From: Desmospora profundinema | GTDB taxonomy: Bacteria > Bacillota > Bacilli > Thermoactinomycetales > DSM-45169 | Direction: 5' to 3' | Length of the DNA: 64,000 nucleotides | Assembly: GCF_031454155.1 (NCBI RefSeq) | Contig: NZ_JAVDQG010000001.1 | Span: forward strand, 1 to 64,000 | Shown here: positions 1-6,930 of the stretch, in pieces | Layout of the letters: every line of letters begins with the position of its first letter | Numbering within the stretch: the first letter of the stretch is position 1 | Made by a program: the position numbers and the translations under genes | The notes under the pieces: generated by a model | The model's database searches: none | Seen by the model: the letters and a program-made list of their open reading frames with translations, nothing else | Told to the model about the DNA's origin: nothing

Positions 1-819
1 CGTCTTCTTGGAAGAATGGCAATGACTTCTACCTGGATGGGGCGTTGGTTTCCATGGTTGGGTTCAGGTGGAGCAGCCGGTGTAGGAGAAACAGCGACCT
101 TCGACTTTCTACGAGAAGGCAAAGTCAATTGGACAAACGTTCTGATCGCGGGAGCATTAGGCGGACTGCTCGGCTTTGGTGGCGGGATGATCACGGACCA
201 TGGCCACAAGTTAAAAGCGTTAATCCCTCAGCTTGAGAATCGAGTAGTGGTTGCTGCAGATGGTCCTGTTGGGCGGTTTATCTATAATCACTTTGATGAT
301 GCGGCCGAGGGGTATCGGAAGGCGCAAGGTGGTGGTGAAACCAGTACAAGAACCCGAGACGGTGCAAAAGTAACATCAGCTGATGGATATGCCTCTAGAG
401 TTAGTAACCGCATATAAGTAACAGGGGAATATCCGGATTCGTATTGGGAGAAGGGACGTTCTAAGATATTACGTGATGAACTAAAAGCTGCTGGGGTTGA
501 GCCCCCACCTTATCCTAATGCGGCTCACCATATTGTTCCGTGGAATGATCCAAGAGCAGATCAGGCTCAAAGGATTTTAAGAGAATATGGGATAGAAACT
601 GAATCGGCGGTAAATGGTGTGTTTTTGCCATATGAGAAGGGAAGTAAATATGTAGGAGATGAGGCGTTGCACAGAGGGAATCATGCGGAGAGTTATATGA
701 AGGAAATTAACAGGAGATTAATTGAAGTAAAACGAGACGATGGTACACGTGAGGATATAGTTAATGAACTACATCAAATCAGAAAGGAACTTCTAGACGG
801 TTCTTTGCAACTCAACTAA
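1..819 (+). pseudogene. C-terminal part of a polymorphic toxin with AHH nuclease domain, interrupted by an in-frame stop
   Basis: Frame 1 is open from the window edge, so this is the tail of a gene that starts upstream. The first 138 codons hold a glycine-rich hydrophobic stretch typical of the pre-toxin region of contact-dependent or secreted toxins. A TAA at 415-417 interrupts it, but the same frame continues directly after the stop to 819. That second part carries an NAAHHIVPW motif (AHH at 523-531) followed by a VNGVFLP motif and a later HRGNH, the signature of the AHH family of HNH/EndoVII-fold nuclease toxins. The stop separates the pre-toxin from the nuclease, so either the gene is dead or the nuclease part is a silent orphan cassette. 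The immunity genes directly downstream support the toxin call. No start codon or ribosome site is seen for the second part alone. Confidence 0.72.
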
Positions 820-839
820 CACTTCCAGAGGTGTTATCT

Positions 840-1412
840 ATGAAAGTATGGAAATTTGAAAGTAAACTAGATGCCGGATTTGAAAGTATTCACACTGTAA
901 ACTTTGATGAATTTCATGGTAAATATTTTGATATATTTAATCAACCGATTCCAATAGCGGATGGTTGGGAAAATTTAGAAGTATACACTCTGACTGAAGG
1001 GTATAAAAGCGATTTTCCTCATTTTTGGGGAGAGTCTTTTGTTCCAGTTTTCTCCGAAAAGGCGTTAAATGTTGTGCATGACTTAATAGAAAATCAAGTT
1101 GAGATATTACCTTTAAGTCATCCCGAACATAAATACTTTGTAATCCATGTGTTAAATGTAATTGATGCAATTGACTTTGATAAGTCATTACCTAAAAGAA
1201 TACTAAAATCAGGGCGTAAATCAGGGTTTAAAAAGTATTCTTTTGTACCTGAGAAAATTATTGGTCAGCAAATGTTTAAAGTCTATTACGACGATGGTAG
1301 GGTTCATAGTCAGTTTTTTGTTTCAGACGGGTTTAAAGATAGGGTAACCTCAAGTTCGTTGGTTGGATACGAATTTATAGAGGTGTGGGATTCCGAGAAA
1401 GCCGATTCATGA
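840..1412 (+). CDS. Imm11-like (DUF1629) immunity protein
   Basis: This 190-residue acidic protein begins with a MKVWKFESK-type N-terminus and has a central YFVIHVLNVIDAIDFDKS segment and a closing GYEFIEVWDS, which resemble the Imm11/DUF1629 immunity family. It starts 20 bases after the AHH toxin frame ends, as expected for a cognate immunity gene. I chose ATG 840 rather than the upstream GTG 831 because GAGGTG at 828-833 gives a normal spacing to 840 and overlaps 831. It is presumed to act in the cytoplasm by binding the nuclease. The family assignment is by remembered sequence pattern and is moderately certain. The immunity role is inferred from position. Confidence 0.6.
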   Translation: MKVWKFESKLDAGFESIHTVNFDEFHGKYFDIFNQPIPIADGWENLEVYTLTEGYKSDFPHFWGESFVPVFSEKALNVVHDLIENQVEILPLSHPEHKYFVIHVLNVIDAIDFDKSLPKRILKSGRKSGFKKYSFVPEKIIGQQMFKVYYDDGRVHSQFFVSDGFKDRVTSSSLVGYEFIEVWDSEKADS

Positions 1413-1465
1413 TTTAATCCTAACCCTGCGCTCCCTATTTGGGAGTATTTGGCGAGGTGATCTAT

Positions 1466-1903
1466 GTGAAGTGGTATGAGAGTGAAGTGCCTGCTAATGA
1501 ACAGACCATTGAGGAAATTCAACAAAGGTTAGGAGTAAGGTTCCCGATTGACTATAAGCGAGTAGCTAAGACTTCACACGGGGAACCTCCGACTCCAAAT
1601 ACCATCGACTTTGGAATGTACAAAGAAAAAGTAGTTGGATGTCTCTTATCTTTCGATAATTCTTCTCCTATTAATTTCTTACATGTATACGGCTCATTAA
1701 AAAAACATCTTCCACTAAAAGTGATTCCCTTTGCAAAAGATCCTTTCGGTAATATGTATTGCTTTGATTATCGGGATAGTGAAGAGCCCACCATCGTTTA
1801 TTGGAATCATGAGTCGGGTTCAATTACGCATGTCTGCGATACTTTTTCAAAGATGGAAAGCATGTTGTATGAGTTGGATTGGGACGATGATGACGATGAA
1901 TAG
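1466..1903 (+). CDS. SMI1/KNR4 (SUKH) family immunity protein
   Basis: The protein has the SUKH order of elements: an N-terminal helix with EIQQRLGVRFPIDYKRVA, a glycine-containing turn, then beta strands ending in FAKDPFGNMYCFDYR and VYWNHESG, closing with an aspartate-rich tail of seven acidic residues. This superfamily supplies immunity proteins for nuclease-type polymorphic toxins. I chose GTG 1466 because GAGGTGA at 1453-1459 sits six bases ahead of it. The in-frame ATG at 1439 lacks a ribosome site. It lies third in the toxin locus after the Imm11-like gene and is closed by a terminator at 1923. It may be an orphan immunity gene kept against kin toxins. Confidence 0.75.
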   Translation: MKWYESEVPANEQTIEEIQQRLGVRFPIDYKRVAKTSHGEPPTPNTIDFGMYKEKVVGCLLSFDNSSPINFLHVYGSLKKHLPLKVIPFAKDPFGNMYCFDYRDSEEPTIVYWNHESGSITHVCDTFSKMESMLYELDWDDDDDE

Positions 1904-1922
1904 TCGAAGATCTTTTTTATAC

Positions 1923-1943
1923 GCACCCAGCCGGGTGCTTTTT
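1923..1943 (+). terminator. Rho-independent terminator after the SUKH immunity gene
   Basis: The arms GCACCC and GGGTGC enclose a four-base loop and are followed by a run of five T. Confidence 0.8.
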
Positions 1944-1990
1944 CGTGGACGATAGAAAACCACGAATAACTGGAATAGTACCATCATCAA

Positions 1991-2083
1991 GATCCTAGCA
2001 AGATGCAACTAGTGGAATACAAATATCATGCCCATTCTGCCCATTCAGGTGGACGGCAAATCTGGGGAGGATCTAAAAAGTAA
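1991..2083 (+). pseudogene. Possible tail fragment of a second toxin cassette
   Basis: A 30-codon frame ends in HAHSAHSGGRQIWGGSKK and a TAA that is directly followed by the ribosome site of the next gene. It has no start and an upstream stop. The histidine/glycine-rich ending resembles the last residues of polymorphic toxin cassettes, and its tight spacing to a possible immunity gene fits a toxin-immunity pair. It is too short to assign to a family. Confidence 0.3.
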
Positions 2084-2097
2084 ATGAGGTGATTCCA

Positions 2098-2549
2098 TTG
2101 GACCTGGATGTTTTAAAAAAGACGTAATACAAAGCATTCATGCTGAAGAAGAGGATACAATTAGTGGTATCAAACAAGTGTTATCAACAGAATTTCCATC
2201 CGACACCCGCTTCCTTTTATTTGATTTTGAAACAGACGGCGAATTTCTTTCTGTTACGGTTCATTCTGCCATCAGTGTATCAAATCTCCATGACTTCCCT
2301 GAACCAGGTATAGCGGGTGTGGATCTTATGGAGAATCTAGAAGTGGACGATTTGGGTCTTGATGAGGATGATGTTGTTGAGCTGGAAGATGAACTGATTG
2401 AGTTCGGTCGTGAATACTACGTCGAGTGGTTAGCAAAGTGTTTTGATAAGGGAGGTGGTGACAATTATCACCTTCCTTGTGTAGCGTATTTAGACGGTGG
2501 GTATTATCATCTCCAAAAAAAGCAATGGATTGAACCGGAGGATATTTAG
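2098..2549 (+). pseudogene. Unrecognised acidic protein gene (possible immunity) with a one-base frameshift
   Basis: A good ribosome site (GAGGTGA at 2086-2092) precedes TTG 2098, which reads MDLDVLKK and then stops. The reading continues one frame over as DVIQSIHAEEEDTISGIKQV and runs to 2549. Adding one A to the six-A run at 2115-2120 joins the two into a continuous protein of about 150 residues. It is strongly acidic, with FLLFDFETDGEFLSVTVHS near the N-terminus and a C-terminal YLDGGYYHLQKKQWIEPED. I do not recognise the family. The composition and the place in a toxin locus suggest an immunity protein. The break may be real or a homopolymer miscall. Confidence 0.55.
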
Positions 2550-2602
2550 TATAAAGTTTAGACAGTCAGAGGCTTTGAGTCGTTATTTTACAAAGGATTA
2601 TA

Positions 2603-2625
2603 GGCACCCAACGGGTGTCTTTTTT
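2603..2625 (+). terminator. Rho-independent terminator
   Basis: The arms GGCACCC and GGGTGTC with a three-base loop are followed by six T. It closes the toxin/immunity locus and looks like the terminator at 1923, which suggests repeated immunity cassettes. Confidence 0.75.
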
Positions 2626-2705
2626 CACACGATGGATGGACTGGAGCGACGGGTGAGAAGGGGCAGACAAAGGTTATGGGGTGAACCGGTTTGCTCATAA
2701 AAAAG

Positions 2706-2926
2706 ATGTCTGTTGCAAAGATCAATCCTGCTGCATACAACCACGTAAAGATTTACAGCCGAGTGATCCTGAGTACTAGAAACTAAAACGGTCCTTGGAT
2801 CAACTTGGGTATGTAGAACCTTTAGTTTGGAACCGTCGAACAGGAAATCTAGTCAGTGGTCACCAACGGTTGAAGATCCTCCAGAAACGAGGTTTAACGG
2901 AAGTGGAATGTAAAGGAAATACTTCC
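2706..2926 (+). pseudogene. Phage-type ParB-like domain remnant
   Basis: From ATG 2706 the frame reads MSVAKINPAAYN. After a one-base loss the next frame gives RKDLQPSDPEY, a TAG stop, then KLKRSLDQLGYVEPLVWN and GNLVSGHQRLKILQKRGLTE up to about 2920. This is the N-terminal half of the ParB/sulfiredoxin-fold domain found beside phage DNA methylases, with its GHQRL motif. A frameshift and a nonsense codon make it non-functional. It marks an old prophage or plasmid fragment next to the toxin locus. Confidence 0.7.
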
Positions 2927-3390
2927 ACACCTTCCACAACCAAGCTTCCGGTGCGTTACGAGCCGGGAGGTAAAGTCGATCAAAACCCGCCTGCTGCCCA
3001 GCTATCACCATGGGCAACACCTCGTTGAGGGAACGGAAACTTTTATCCAGGGCCAGTTTCCCAAATCACAGACTTCGTTCCATTCTTTTTGTGGCTCCCT
3101 GGGCGCTAGTCGCCAACCCTCCGATAGCGATGGTCAGACGAACCCAGCCCCTTCCTTTTTTCTGCCGGTACCCGCTACAAAGAGAACGGACCTCCCGTAA
3201 AATGAACCGTTTCAAAAAAAGAGGAGAAAATAATACAGATAGTCTATTGCCATAAGTGGAATCAATTGCTAGTATGTTAGGCGTTTATTAGGTACTGGTT
3301 TTCCAACATGAAACCAATACCATCGTCCGATGTTATTAAAATTATACAAAACGGAGACGGCTACATCGACCCGGACTTTTGAAGGAGGAG
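2927..3390 (+). other. Intergenic stretch without a supported gene
   Basis: No frame here combines a start, a ribosome site and protein-like composition. An imperfect hairpin (GGTACTGGTTT with AAACCAATACC, about 3291-3322) has no T tract. The stretch probably holds further debris of the phage remnant and the promoter of the following lipoprotein gene. Confidence 0.5.
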
Positions 3391-3396
3391 AATTAG

Positions 3397-4731
3397 TTGT
3401 ACTTATCTCGCATTTTGATCATGTTTGTTTGTGTGGTACTTCTAGTTGGCTGTGTACCGTTTCTAGACTCTAAAGCGGATATCTCACAAAAGAATGGCGG
3501 CGGAGAGGAGGAAGCCCAGCAGAAAGCAATCAAAGAGATAGAACCTCATAAGAATTTTGCCGGAACTGAAGCACTGGAAATCATCCAGCAGGGACCAGGG
3601 GAATTTGGTGGCGACAACTATGACGAAGCGAAGGTAAAAAAAGCGATTGAGGCCTTTCCCAAAGACCGATCCGATGAGGAATATTTCCACCGACTGTTGG
3701 CTCTTATTGCGGAAGATTACCGACCGTATAAACAATTCTTTGAAGACTACGATACCAGCATCATGGGGCCTTCAAAGGGACCAGACAGTGAGGTTCAGCT
3801 ACCTGGAGAACAAGAGATTAATGTGTTGATCTTGTTGGATGCCAGTGGGAGTATGGCGGCTAAGGTCCCTGGCGGCGTTAAGATGGATCTGGCACAGCAG
3901 GCAATTCGTTCTTTTGTATCTGAGCTTCCAGAAGACGCAAATGTCGCCTTGCAGGTCTATGGTCATAAGGGCAGTAACAGCCAAAAAGATAAAAAGATTT
4001 CCTGCTCCAGTGCTGAGGAGATTCATCCATTAGCTTCTTACGGCTCTGACTTTGATAAGGCTTTGGGCAGCGTGAAACCCGTGGGGTGGACTCCCTTGGC
4101 TGCCGCCATTGAAAAAGCCGAAAAGCAGTTATCAGGACAAACTGATGCACAAAATCTTATATACATTGTCAGTGATGGAGTGGAAACCTGCGATGGAGAC
4201 CCGGTTGCCGCAGCGAAAAAGCTAAACCAGTCAGACATTCAAGCAGCTGTGAACCTAATCGGTTTTGATGTTAACAATGCTGGCCAACAAGCATTACGCG
4301 AAATCGCCGTTGCTGGCGGGGGATCGTTTACCGCAGTCCAAACCGGTGATGAACTAGCTGAATCCATGGAGAAAGAACGTAACCGTTTAATACAACAATG
4401 GGATCGTTGGGCACATCGTAATGCAGTTGACCTTTTAATTGAAGGGGGAAAGATGCGAAAGGAAGTAGGAGATAATGAGAGGGCTATGAAGGAGAAAATT
4501 ACGGATGAAAATGAGCGAATCGAGGAGTGGATCCCTTATATTAGTGATATCACTGGCTCCGAAGAAGATACTTTAATTCGTCTTGCGAAGGATCGACGGT
4601 TAACAATGTGGGTATATGCGCAAGAAACCAGCTTACATGTTATCGGTCAAATTCTAGATAATGAATCGGACGCCCGAGATGGGGTATACGAACGAAAAGA
4701 CGAAGTACAAGACTCCTTATCCAATGACTAA
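3397..4731 (+). CDS. von Willebrand factor A domain lipoprotein
   Basis: A signal peptide ending in LLVGC (lipid-modified Cys at residue 19) predicts a membrane-anchored, extracytoplasmic protein. The VWA domain starts near residue 140 with VLILLDASGSM, the DxSxS metal-binding (MIDAS) motif at D148. It continues through GWTPLAAAI and IYIVSDGVETC, which supply the remaining metal ligands. The C-terminal third is charged and helical (RNRLIQQWDRWAHRNAVDL onward). The start is TTG 3397 with GAAGGAGGAG eight bases upstream. It resembles the YwmC/YwmD-type secreted VWA proteins of bacilli but is much longer. The partner bound through the metal site is unknown. It stands alone and ends before a bidirectional terminator. 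Confidence 0.85.
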   Translation: MYLSRILIMFVCVVLLVGCVPFLDSKADISQKNGGGEEEAQQKAIKEIEPHKNFAGTEALEIIQQGPGEFGGDNYDEAKVKKAIEAFPKDRSDEEYFHRLLALIAEDYRPYKQFFEDYDTSIMGPSKGPDSEVQLPGEQEINVLILLDASGSMAAKVPGGVKMDLAQQAIRSFVSELPEDANVALQVYGHKGSNSQKDKKISCSSAEEIHPLASYGSDFDKALGSVKPVGWTPLAAAIEKAEKQLSGQTDAQNLIYIVSDGVETCDGDPVAAAKKLNQSDIQAAVNLIGFDVNNAGQQALREIAVAGGGSFTAVQTGDELAESMEKERNRLIQQWDRWAHRNAVDLLIEGGKMRKEVGDNERAMKEKITDENERIEEWIPYISDITGSEEDTLIRLAKDRRLTMWVYAQETSLHVIGQILDNESDARDGVYERKDEVQDSLSND

Positions 4732-4772
4732 AGCATTGAATTAGAAAACGACTATAAATAAGCGAAAAAAAG

Positions 4773-4800
4773 GACCTCCGCCTTGATCTTGGCGGAGGTC
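4773..4800. terminator. Bidirectional terminator between convergent genes
   Basis: A perfect 10-bp stem (GACCTCCGCC / GGCGGAGGTC) with an eight-base loop has an A run on its left, which acts as the T run for the minus-strand gene. The plus side has only TCTATTG. It serves the VWA gene and the convergent DinB-type gene. Confidence 0.8.
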
Positions 4801-4866
4801 TCTATTGTTGTTCTTCGTAAACAACCAAAATATCCTTAAGGCCCATTTCTGGGTATTGGAAACAGT

Positions 4867-5427
4867 TTATCTAGCTGAGGAGTTTTCTTCCGCGGCGGAT
4901 TTTGAATCCTCTTGATACAAAAAAACCATATAATCGGTCATGGTGGAGGCGTGCCCGATTTGACGCAGGATAGCTGAAATATTGCCACGGTGATACGTTC
5001 CATGATTGGCTACATGCATGATGATTTCCGACAAACGGGTATTCCGGATTCCCGCATATGGATTATCAAGGACAATGATTTTCTCCAGATCTGCTTGTTT
5101 GCTGATAAACGCTTTAAATTGCCTGGACAAGTCGATATACATCGCTTCCAATTCCTCGATACTTTTGCATTCTGCTTCTTCCTGCAATTGGACAGCGTAC
5201 TTCATCGCTTCCTTCATGCTTTCACCGGAAAGAACGCTTAACCAGCCGTGATCAACAATGTAAATGTGAGACATCACCTTCGATATGGAAGGAAAGATGC
5301 TTTGCACCTCCTGAACGTATACCTCACCAGGAAGCTCTTTTAATCGGTTAAAAAGAGTTTGGTTCGCCCAAACGTGATAGTCGTACATGGTTATAGGATT
5401 GGACACGTTTATCTTCTCCTTTTTCAC
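4867..5427 (-). CDS. DinB/YfiT-fold metal-dependent protein
   Basis: The 186-residue helical protein has the DinB superfamily pattern: YDYHVWANQTLFNRLKELP at the start, a first metal histidine in VMSHIYIVDHGWL, and the C-terminal pair in HVANHGTYHRGNISAIL. These three histidines bind a divalent metal in the four-helix bundle. Family members include bacillithiol-S-transferases and stress proteins, and the substrate here cannot be told. A GGAGAAG ribosome site sits just before the start. The gene is monocistronic and faces the VWA gene. Confidence 0.85.
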   Translation of the reverse strand: MKKEKINVSNPITMYDYHVWANQTLFNRLKELPGEVYVQEVQSIFPSISKVMSHIYIVDHGWLSVLSGESMKEAMKYAVQLQEEAECKSIEELEAMYIDLSRQFKAFISKQADLEKIIVLDNPYAGIRNTRLSEIIMHVANHGTYHRGNISAILRQIGHASTMTDYMVFLYQEDSKSAAEENSSAR

Positions 5428-6101
5428 CGTTTTTGGCTGTCGATTTTAGTATATCAAAAATAGTATGATAAAAACTAAAAATAGGCATCTATCAAGCGAT
5501 TCGAGGACGACATTATCGGTATGGACAATGCACAAGCCTGAATCAGACTCGAGGATGGTGAGTACATGTGGAAGCGAATGATCGACGAATACGGAAACGA
5601 TCTACGAAGTTTGGGCGAAAAAACAAAGGGATCAATGAAGATGGCGAACAGGGTCTAAAGAAATGCTTCCGATTCCAATAAGTTATCCAACGGGGTTAAC
5701 CGTCCCGTTTCAGGGTGCTTGTGTATATCAGATCTGGGAAGACAATAACAAAGAATTTGAAGAGAGGATTCAGCTAAAACCGCAAAAGCGTTATTTTGTG
5801 ATTCCTGAGCGTGTAGCCGGGTGGATCTGTATCTAAGGTTACTCTACCCATTTGAGATAAAGGGTTCCCCTATCCTGCACCTGTTGCCGCTAACGAGCAG
5901 GCTGATAAGATCGGTTGCTACCGGCTTTTTTATATATTCAAGTATAAGCAGTGCATCCAATAGTTGAAAGTCCATATACCAATTAACAAATAGATTATAC
6001 ATTTACTAACAGGATAAACCTTATACCTGACTTCAAGGTCAAGAGGTGTTTAAATAAGGAAATTCGGTTATGGAGACCCTACCGGAAAAGGAGGTGAATC
6101 C
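5428..6101 (+). other. Gap with gene fragments and a weak 57-residue frame
   Basis: A short frame at 5663-5836 (MLPIPISYPTGLTVPFQ to RVAGWICI) and an adjacent frame around 5567-5657 look like pieces of small genes, but neither has a good ribosome site or a known family. Near 5911-5930 a short CGGT/ACCG hairpin is followed by six T and may be a weak terminator. A GGAGGTG at 6089-6095 belongs to the next gene. Confidence 0.35.
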
Positions 6102-6278
6102 ATGATGGTTGATCGCGAACGTGCGTTTCGAACGGGTGACCGGGTAGCCGAGCCTGGTGACTATGTATGCGAAGCAGGCGAAAGAGCGGCTTATGGCGAA
6201 GGAGAAACATTCCGGGCTTGCCCGGCAACCGGAAAGGATACCGAGTGGAAACGGGATGAAGACGAATGTGGTTGTTAG
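6102..6278 (+). CDS. Small acidic protein resembling a degenerate zinc ribbon
   Basis: A strong ribosome site (AAAAGGAGGTG) precedes ATG 6102 and a terminator follows, so this 58-residue gene is probably real. The order RTGDRVAEPGDYVCEAGE, GEGETFRACPATG, TEW matches small one-domain zinc-ribbon proteins in which two CxxC pairs flank a GExFPPC segment. Here the second cysteine of each pair is replaced (CEAG, CPATG), while a CGC occurs at the very end. The metal site would therefore be remodelled or lost. The role is unknown. It sits directly upstream of the modified-peptide cluster but has its own terminator. Confidence 0.6.
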   Translation: MMVDRERAFRTGDRVAEPGDYVCEAGERAAYGEGETFRACPATGKDTEWKRDEDECGC

Positions 6279-6296
6279 TTAAATAACGGAATCAGA

Positions 6297-6330
6297 AAAG
6301 CCGGTTTCCCTTGACGGAGCCGGCTTTTTC
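6297..6330 (+). terminator. Rho-independent terminator
   Basis: AAAGCCGG pairs with CCGGCTTT around a 13-base loop and the right arm runs into five T. It separates the small upstream gene from the modified-peptide precursor. Confidence 0.85.
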
Positions 6331-6531
6331 TATAGGTCCTCAAAATTCCGTTTAAATGCGGTCTAACATATTAATGAAGGACGTGCAACTATAGGTATTT
6401 ACTCCATAAATATAACAATGGATGGAAGGGGTGATGGGCGATTACAGAGGATGATCTCCATCGCTTCCGTAGTCGGCTCCTCTATTCAGTGCCAGTGGAG
6501 CCTAATCATTTTATTTATGGAGGTTGTATGT

Positions 6532-6741
6532 ATGGATGATTTCAAAAATGATCTTCAAAAGTTGAATGTTGACGAGTTTCAGGCAGGTAAGGTGACGTCT
6601 TGGGAAAATCAAGGCGGGAATGTTTCCGGTGATGCTCATTGTCACTGGCATTGTCACCATTGCCATCATTGCCACTATTGTTATCACTGTCATCACTGTC
6701 ATCACTGTCATCATTGTTACGGTTGGCATTGTCACTGTTAG
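6532..6741 (+). CDS. TOMM precursor peptide with Cys-His-His repeat core (heterocycloanthracin/sonorensin type)
   Basis: The 69-residue peptide has a leader of about 34 residues, with FKNDLQKLNVDEFQAGKV resembling the leader of heterocycloanthracin-type bacteriocins. The core at residues 36-69 holds 11 cysteines and 17 histidines. Cysteines at 41, 44, 47, 50, 53, 56, 59 and 62 are exactly three residues apart, giving C-X-X repeats in which X-X is mostly His-His. The last residues are GWHCHC. In this family the cysteines are converted to thiazoles or thiazolines by the cyclodehydratase/dehydrogenase complex encoded just downstream. Start ATG 6532 has GGAGG at 6519-6523; the ATG at 6528 is out of frame. 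The family and processing are inferred from leader, repeat and neighbours. The His-rich core is unusual and could bind metal. Confidence 0.88.
   Translation: MDDFKNDLQKLNVDEFQAGKVTSWENQGGNVSGDAHCHWHCHHCHHCHYCYHCHHCHHCHHCYGWHCHC
6682..6717 (+). repeat. Tandem 9-bp units in the precursor core
   Basis: Four consecutive nine-base units (TATCACTGT, CATCACTGT twice, CATCATTGT) encode His/Tyr-His-Cys. They suggest that the core grows or shrinks by replication slippage in whole codons. Confidence 0.85.
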
Positions 6742-6790
6742 CTAATATGGAGACGGACACAGACAAGAGTTCAAATGGAAACGGCGGCTG

Positions 6791-6847
6791 CCTGAAGAGA
6801 AGAATCGCCCCTGCAAATGGTGAACCGGCAGGGGTTTTTCTCTTCAG
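6791..6847 (+). terminator. Attenuator-like hairpin between precursor and maturation genes
   Basis: An inner stem (CCCCTGC / GCAGGGG) is followed by five T. An outer pairing of CCTGAAGAGA with TCTCTTCAGG wraps both the stem and the T run. Such a leaky terminator lets the peptide be made in excess over its enzymes. The outer stem can also compete with normal termination. Confidence 0.75.
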
Positions 6848-6930
6848 GTAGGTATGAGGGATCAAGCAGTACATAAAGATATCAACGTATGGTGCGGATC
6901 AGAAAGAGAGCATGGGAAGGAGGAGTGGGA

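Noticed and set aside
3010-3255. 81-codon open frame
   Set aside because: It has no ribosome site, mixed composition and no recognisable motif, and overlaps the tail of a phage remnant.
3291-3322. Hairpin GGTACTGGTTT / AAACCAATACC
   Set aside because: One mismatch and no T run or neighbouring operator context; function cannot be supported.
6640-6730. Possible CRISPR-like or tandem array because of the short regular repeats
   Set aside because: The repeats are nine-base codon units within the precursor coding frame, and there are no spacers.
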